Of a DNA stretch of 64,000 nt, positions 59,447-64,000 are shown one piece after another. The DNA comes from JdFR-22 sp964534325 (GTDB taxonomy: Archaea > Halobacteriota > Archaeoglobi > Archaeoglobales > Archaeoglobaceae). Under the pieces are notes generated by a model. That model had not been told where the DNA came from and searched no databases. It saw only the letters and a list, made by a program, of their open reading frames with translations. Within the stretch, counting starts at the first letter, position 1, and each line of letters starts with the position of its first letter. Where the stretch lies: positions 107,275 to 171,274 of the forward strand of contig CAZHOR010000004.1 in assembly GCA_964534325.1 (NCBI GenBank). Reading direction: 5' to 3'. The translations under genes were made by a program, and so were the position numbers.

Positions 59447-59638
59447 TTATTTCGCTTCGTTCTCGTCTCTTATGATCACTCTTCCGTGTTTCTCATCAAT
59501 TCTATCCATCAGGTCCAGCATCTTTCTAATCGCGGTCCTAACGGCATCTGACCTGTTAACGAACTTCTTTCCTGCTCCTACATGGTAATCCATATCGTCG
59601 AGCAAATGTTGGGGGATTTCCACCGTTATTTTGGGCAT
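59447..59638 (-). CDS. Ribbon-helix-helix regulator
   Basis: A 63-aa RHH protein (KITVEIPQHLLDDMDYHV then NRSDAVRTAIRKML). AGGTTCT-type ribosome site upstream of 59638. First gene of the pair with the YhhQ-like transporter, so it may sense precursor levels, but this is inference. Confidence 0.85.
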   Translation of the reverse strand: MPKITVEIPQHLLDDMDYHVGAGKKFVNRSDAVRTAIRKMLDLMDRIDEKHGRVIIRDENEAK

Positions 59639-60003
59639 ATAAGAACCTCCAGTTTTCGGATTCTCGTGGTATTCTTCCAGTATTACCCCAGGAATATAAT
59701 TTTTACTGCCATCTTTTATCAGTTCTTTTTGTTACCATGATAATCCACCAGCTCTTGAGAGCAAGCAACTCAAGAACTGTCAATTCGGTATAGACGCTGG
59801 TCTGATCGACTCAGAGGGATCTCCCAGCTTTTTGATGGAAAAAGGAGAACTTCTTATGCCTTTACTGGAGAACCCATATGAAGAACGAGACCCTTATCAG
59901 TCTCCTCAGAGATGTGTTTTGACTGAAAGAAGAACCGAATCAGTTAATACGGACCTGCTGGGATTGGTTATGAAAATCTTGCGGGATAAGAGAGCAAGTT
60001 GGT
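59639..60003. other. Intergenic region with an inverted repeat
   Basis: 365 nt with no convincing gene. A perfect inverted repeat TCTTGAG/CTCAAGA (59753-59759 and 59769-59775, 9-nt spacer) lies about 115 nt upstream of the RHH gene and could be an operator for that gene. A 70-aa frame (59832-60044, +) runs into the DUF116 3' end and is not credible. Confidence 0.55.
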
Positions 60004-60624
60004 TTACAGGTTATTGTCCTTTCCCTGCTCCAGCACGTATCTAACTTCATTGGGGTCTACAAGGGTGTTGACGCAACCGGATTTCAGCAGGGGAACACAC
60101 TGGTGAGGTAGTTTCCACATGGACAATTTTTCGCTGGCTTCAGCAAGCTCGGTATGGCATGCTACTCCCACTGCTCCATCGACCTTCTCTTTTCTCACCC
60201 TATCCTTCAGTATTTTGGCAACCAGACTGCCACCGGGAACGATGTATATCTCTCTGTATCCCAGGTCTTCGGCAGTCTCGATTATCTCTGCAATCACGCA
60301 CCTCCCGCATTTCTGGCAAACGTAGCCTTCCTCAGTGAGTTCTGCTTCACAATTTTTGTCCCTGAGACATGCCGGAAGAAAAATAGCTCGCTTATGGAAA
60401 GGTATTTTAGAAAAACTATCATAGTAAGCTCTATTCTTCACAGCAATATAAATATGATCAACGAGGTCTCCATCCTCGGAGATAAGCGACAAGGCTCTCT
60501 GTACCGCGTTCCTTGTGCTCAAATCTGCTCCCATCGCAAATAGTTTTGAGATTATGGCGTCCACTTTCATTTGCTGGAAGTTATTTATCCCTATACTAAT
60601 ATATTTTTGCCTCGCAGGTGTCAT
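60004..60624 (-). CDS. DUF116 family protein
   Basis: A 206-aa protein of the archaeal/bacterial DUF116 family. Cysteines in LPACLRDKNCEAELTEEGYVCQKCGRC and VACHTEL could bind a metal or Fe-S cluster. The length fits the family. The start is uncertain (60624 or an internal ATG at 60570). Unknown function. An actin-like ATPase gene starts 77 nt upstream in the opposite direction. Confidence 0.8.
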   Translation of the reverse strand: MTPARQKYISIGINNFQQMKVDAIISKLFAMGADLSTRNAVQRALSLISEDGDLVDHIYIAVKNRAYYDSFSKIPFHKRAIFLPACLRDKNCEAELTEEGYVCQKCGRCVIAEIIETAEDLGYREIYIVPGGSLVAKILKDRVRKEKVDGAVGVACHTELAEASEKLSMWKLPHQCVPLLKSGCVNTLVDPNEVRYVLEQGKDNNL

Positions 60625-60700
60625 GATGGTTAACCAAAGTGATCATCCCCACAAAATCCAAAAGGCAAAAGGTTAATAAAAAAACCACATATCCCACCCC

Positions 60701-61744
60701 ATGAACATTATCGGATTGGACATTGGAACCAATTACACTAAAGCGACCAAGGACGGAAAAGAAGTGATCACGTTTCCCAGTATTGTTGTTTATGGTGAGG
60801 AAAAGGATTGGAATTTGAAGGGAGAAACGCGGGACGTCTATATAGGAGAAGATGCACTGGCCACGGTCCAGAATATGGAGAATGTTGAAGTTCTGCGGCC
60901 TTTACATGAAGGTAGATTGATGCACGATTCTTATCTCGAGCTGGCCAGATATGCCTTACAAAAGTTAAACCATAACGCATCAGATCTGGTCGTCTCCACA
61001 GGTTTACCGGTTAAATCATCCAAAAGAGAAAGAGAAGAGCTCACCAGGACCCTGGAGGATGAGTTGAATGCTCAGGCATTCCTCTTCCCCGAGCCCGTGG
61101 GCACTATGGCCAATATGGGTATCGATACCGGCGTTTGCATCGATATCGGGTTCGGGACAACTGATATCGTTGCCTTGAGTCACATGGAATACCTTAAAGG
61201 CGACACCATGCTGATAGGCGTGGACAGGCTCTACGAGAACCTGGAGTTGACCATCAGGAACAAATTTGGGGTCAGCTTAACCCCCGAGGAACTGACAAAG
61301 CTTTTGACCACTGAAGACTATGAAATAGGAAGAATAAGGAGCGGTAAAAGGATCTCCGTGTCCCACAACGAGATAATCGACGACTATCAGGAACTGATGC
61401 GGTCTTGGGTGGAGAAGATCTCCAACAGGACCAAAATGCTGCTGGAAGGAGTTTCTACATCCATAGTGGAGAACCTGGTGATAACCGGCGGTGGTTCAAC
61501 CCTCCCCGGAGTCTTTGACGAATTCAATAAGAACTTCAAAGAGATAATAGACCTCAAAAAGCCCGAAGAACCACTCACCAGCAACTCCAGAGGTTACTAC
61601 GAATTGGCCAGAACACTCGCAGGTGAAGGGGAGGGAGAACAGAAAACAAAGGAAGTTAAAGAAACAGGTTCTGCTGCCTCAGCCTCAGGAAGCTCTTCAT
61701 CTGGGAAGGGTAAGAAGGAGACCAAAAGCAAAAAAAGTAAATGA
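60701..61744 (+). CDS. Actin-like ATPase (ParM/archaeal actin type)
   Basis: A 347-aa actin-superfamily protein. Phosphate loops are LDIGTNYTKATK and CIDIGFGTTDIVAL; the adenosine motif is LVITGGGSTLPGV. The middle region resembles ParM/StbA and archaeal Ta0583-like proteins rather than MreB. A Lys/Ser/Glu-rich tail of about 40 residues follows (GSAASASGSSSSGKGKK). Possibly a cytoskeletal or segregation filament. Not beside a plasmid-like partner gene. Confidence 0.88.
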   Translation: MNIIGLDIGTNYTKATKDGKEVITFPSIVVYGEEKDWNLKGETRDVYIGEDALATVQNMENVEVLRPLHEGRLMHDSYLELARYALQKLNHNASDLVVSTGLPVKSSKREREELTRTLEDELNAQAFLFPEPVGTMANMGIDTGVCIDIGFGTTDIVALSHMEYLKGDTMLIGVDRLYENLELTIRNKFGVSLTPEELTKLLTTEDYEIGRIRSGKRISVSHNEIIDDYQELMRSWVEKISNRTKMLLEGVSTSIVENLVITGGGSTLPGVFDEFNKNFKEIIDLKKPEEPLTSNSRGYYELARTLAGEGEGEQKTKEVKETGSAASASGSSSSGKGKKETKSKKSK

Positions 61745-61908
61745 TTATGTTCTAAGATTGAGGGCAGTAGAAACGCTCTAACATGTATTCTCTTATTTTT
61801 CACTATCTTTCCAGTGGCCCTTGCCTTGACTGTGAAGGTGCAGCGCCATTGTGAATCTATTATCACTGTCATGTGGAATAGCACTATACGGCTATTATTT
61901 TCATCATT

Positions 61909-63414
61909 ATGATAAACCATAATAATGAAATAAAATGGATTACCAATAATAGCATGAGTGTTACTCTTGGTGCAAACAGCCTTGAGATAGCTCTGGACGG
62001 TAAAAATCTCATCGAACAATCCCCTTTACCTACTTTTGTAATCGATTCGCAGGGTATTACTTTAATGGTAAATGAAGCGTTCCTCAAAGCCTATAATGTT
62101 CCCCAAAGCGAGCTCATACTGGGAACGAACGCCTTAACCGAACCCTCCAACGTTGAGCACGGTGTGGTTGATTACATGCGGGAGGCTTTGAAGGGGAAAG
62201 TAGTGGAGACACCGGAAGTGGATTTCACCACACCTTATGGAGAAAGAAGAGTGACCAAGAGCAGGTTATTCCCCGTTTTTGATTCAGGTGGGGTCAAATA
62301 CGTGATTGTAATGCATGAGGATATCACCGACCGTATAATAGCCGAAGAGAAGCGTATCGAAGTGGAGCGAGAGTCGGCAGCCGCAAGAGAACGGGTTAGC
62401 ATTATGGATGGAGTCCCTGACGTCATTTTCGTCCTCGACGATGATCTGAATTTGATTGATTTGAATCGCACTGCATTACATAGAACCGGTTATTCTTCTC
62501 CAGAAGTGATAGGAAGGTCTGTCCTGGAGTTAATCCTGAGAGAAGACGGGCAGGACATGAGCGATCTCAAGGATTTGGTTGAGAAGGATGGTTCCATAAA
62601 AGCTTCAATGGAGGGAAATCTGGTTATCAAAGATGGAAAAGAGATCCCTCATTTATGGTCAGCTTCTCTCTTCAACAAGAATGAGAATAAGGGAAATGGA
62701 AACACTTCTAGGAGAATAATTTGTGTGGGGCGGGATATCACGGACCTCAAAAAATCCCGGCAGAGAGAGGAGTTCCTCAATTCCTTGCTTCGCCACGACG
62801 TCAGCAATAAATCCCAGGTCACTCAAAGCTGTCTTGAACTACTAAAGGATACTGACCTCGCTGAAGAGCAGAAAGAGTTGGTTAAAGGTGCCTTGAATTG
62901 TTCAAGAGAGCAAATAGAGATCATAAAAAAGATACGGACCTTAAGAGAGGTCAAAGAGGAAGAAGCAGGAGAAGTATGCATAGACCCCATCATAAGAGAC
63001 GTTATAGACGAGAACAGGTATGACGCCTCCGGAAAAGGCATTAAACTGGATTTCCGGTCGGAGAGCGACACAAAATCGAAGGTAATGGGAGGTCAGCTCC
63101 TCAAAGAATTGTTCACCAACCTCATAGGTAACTCCATCAAGCACTCTGGAGGCAGTAAGATCAGGATTACCACAAGAGAGCCTGATGGAGACGATAGAGT
63201 AGTATGCACAGTAGAGGATAACGGTAGAGGTATCCCCCAGGAGGATAGAGAAAAGATATTTCAGCGAGGCTATAAGAGAGGAGAGAAAGCGGGCTCCGGA
63301 TTGGGGATGTACATAGTCCACGAAATCGCTGAAAGCTACAACGGAGAAGTAAAAGTCGATGAATCAGAAATGGGAGGCTTAAAGTTCGAAGTCAATCTTC
63401 AGAAAGCAGTTTAA
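61909..63414 (+). CDS. PAS-domain sensor histidine kinase (cytosolic)
   Basis: A 501-aa kinase without membrane segments. Two PAS domains are seen (about residues 30-145, LIEQSPLPTFVIDSQGITLMVN, and about 165-275, VPDVIFVLDDDLNLIDLNRTAL). The His box is LRHDVSNKSQVTQ, a variant common in methanogen kinases. HATPase motifs are NLIGNSIKHS, DNGRGIP, FQRGYKRGEKAGSGLGMYIV. No response regulator is adjacent. It is likely a soluble redox or ligand sensor. Confidence 0.9.
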   Translation: MINHNNEIKWITNNSMSVTLGANSLEIALDGKNLIEQSPLPTFVIDSQGITLMVNEAFLKAYNVPQSELILGTNALTEPSNVEHGVVDYMREALKGKVVETPEVDFTTPYGERRVTKSRLFPVFDSGGVKYVIVMHEDITDRIIAEEKRIEVERESAAARERVSIMDGVPDVIFVLDDDLNLIDLNRTALHRTGYSSPEVIGRSVLELILREDGQDMSDLKDLVEKDGSIKASMEGNLVIKDGKEIPHLWSASLFNKNENKGNGNTSRRIICVGRDITDLKKSRQREEFLNSLLRHDVSNKSQVTQSCLELLKDTDLAEEQKELVKGALNCSREQIEIIKKIRTLREVKEEEAGEVCIDPIIRDVIDENRYDASGKGIKLDFRSESDTKSKVMGGQLLKELFTNLIGNSIKHSGGSKIRITTREPDGDDRVVCTVEDNGRGIPQEDREKIFQRGYKRGEKAGSGLGMYIVHEIAESYNGEVKVDESEMGGLKFEVNLQKAV

Positions 63415-63535
63415 TACAGTTTAATAGTCTTTATTAGAAGGTTAAAAGGTATTGCTTTAATTAGCTCCAACTTAACCCTTGCTCCGCCACTTTTGATTAG
63501 AAAAAATAGATTAATTGCCTTGAAGTCTTCAAGTT

Positions 63536-63886
63536 ATGAAGATTCTGGACAGGAATGAGATTGAGGCTTTTATCACCAAGGATGGTTCCGAGATAAGGGA
63601 ATACTACCACTCCGAGAATATCAGTCTGGCCGAAGCGAGCTTTAACCCCGGCCAATCGGCTGAATACCATTTACACCAAACTGCTCTGGAGATCTACTAC
63701 ATTCTGGAAGGTGAAGGCCTGATGGAGATCGAAGAAGAAAAGCAGAAGGTTTACAGGGACCAGGCCATTTTGATCCCTCCGGGGAATAAGCACAGGATAA
63801 GCAATATCGGTGATGGTCAGCTCAGGTTGTTGTGCTTTTGCTATCCACCATATTCTGATGAAGATACAACCCTGGTGGAGGAATAA
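63536..63886 (+). CDS. Cupin domain protein, second
   Basis: A 116-aa cupin with metal ligands in EYHLHQTALEIYYILEG and PPGNKHRISN. Probably binds a metal and a small sugar or acid; the family has many functions. Intergenic DNA of about 120 nt separates it from the kinase. Confidence 0.86.
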   Translation: MKILDRNEIEAFITKDGSEIREYYHSENISLAEASFNPGQSAEYHLHQTALEIYYILEGEGLMEIEEEKQKVYRDQAILIPPGNKHRISNIGDGQLRLLCFCYPPYSDEDTTLVEE

Positions 63887-63949
63887 GCAAATAATTGGTA
63901 ATGTCCCAATTTACGATAGTTTATTATAGTGTGGGATATATTCTGTTTT

Positions 63950-64000
63950 ATGTCCCGTCCGAGAGGAGAGATTGATGTGGTTTGTCAGAACCCAAGGTGT
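63950..64000 (+). mobile_element. Start of an IS transposase gene, cut by the window edge
   Basis: Seventeen codons from the ATG at 63950 read MSRPRGEIDVVCQNPRC. This resembles the N-terminus of the zinc-ribbon (InsA-like) part of archaeal IS1/ISNCY-type transposases, which begin MSRPKGEI..CxNPxC. The stretch 63898-63949 before it may hold a terminal repeat. Only the edge of the element is visible, so this is a tentative call. Confidence 0.5.

Noticed and set aside
59832..60044. 70-aa frame on the + strand upstream of DUF116
   Set aside because: No ribosome site, unusual composition, and it runs into the 3' end of the convergent DUF116 gene; no family pattern.

Overview
The window comes from an archaeon with a methanogen-type C1 pathway. 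The evidence is a formylmethanofuran dehydrogenase operon (fwdDBAC), F420-dependent methylene-tetrahydromethanopterin reductase (mer), a methanopterin biosynthesis enzyme (RFAP synthase), an F420 biosynthesis enzyme (cofC), and archaeal housekeeping genes (rpl21e, rpoF, nop5/flpA, pus10, trmY, pth2, truD, ftsZ). A PGF-CTERM surface protein and the style of the histidine kinases suggest the Methanomicrobia/Methanosarcinales-like branch. The species is not identifiable from the sequence alone, and mcr genes are not in the window, so methanogen, ANME or a related lineage all remain possible.

Layout. 1-3.1 kb: 3' part of hisC, then a histidine kinase/response regulator/RecA-fold-like operon. 3.2-10 kb: an AmmeMemoRadiSam-like radical SAM gene, DUF2240, the conserved pus10-rpl21e-rpoF-DUF655-ksgA-prmC cluster, trmY and a membrane protein. 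10-14 kb: a probable structured small RNA, a UPF0282 hydrolase, a K+ channel and a cation exchanger, with an 18-nt repeat shared between two intergenic regions. 14.2-22.6 kb: fwdDBAC, small cysteine-rich proteins, DUF72 with a frameshifted DUF488 gene, a GPN-like GTPase and mer. 23-29 kb: thrC, several ribbon-helix-helix (RHH) proteins, and an RNA-processing operon of RFAP synthase, Nop5, fibrillarin and protein-only RNase P (HARP). 29-35 kb: a C4-dicarboxylate module of malic enzyme, fumarate reductase/succinate dehydrogenase A and B, aspartase and a divergent aspartate/glutamate racemase. 35-38 kb: purD, a flavin reductase and exonuclease III.

38.1-41.8 kb is an AT-rich accessory island with a three-gene operon (Panacea-like antitoxin domain, PIN-like nuclease, unknown 436-aa protein), an RHH gene, an opposite-strand unknown gene and a transposase remnant. 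It abuts a truncated hsp20. This is the best candidate for an undescribed conflict or defence system. 42-46.4 kb: an NfeD-type protease, DUF357, a CdrS-like RHH gene and ftsZ preceded by a stack of perfect inverted repeats, then a membrane protein. 46.4-64 kb: truD-pth2 operon, SWIM-domain protein, cofC, type IV pilin, a coaD/DUF84/radical SAM operon, ACT-domain regulators, PGF-CTERM surface protein, second AmrS-like radical SAM enzyme, acetyltransferase, two cupins, a queuosine/archaeosine precursor transporter, DUF116, an actin-like ATPase, a PAS histidine kinase, and the first codons of an IS transposase at the right edge.

fwdDBAC and mer belong to the core C1 pathway, while RFAP synthase and cofC supply its cofactors. 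Pus10 and TrmY sit together and act on the same tRNA region (positions 54/55). No tRNA, rRNA or CRISPR array was seen.
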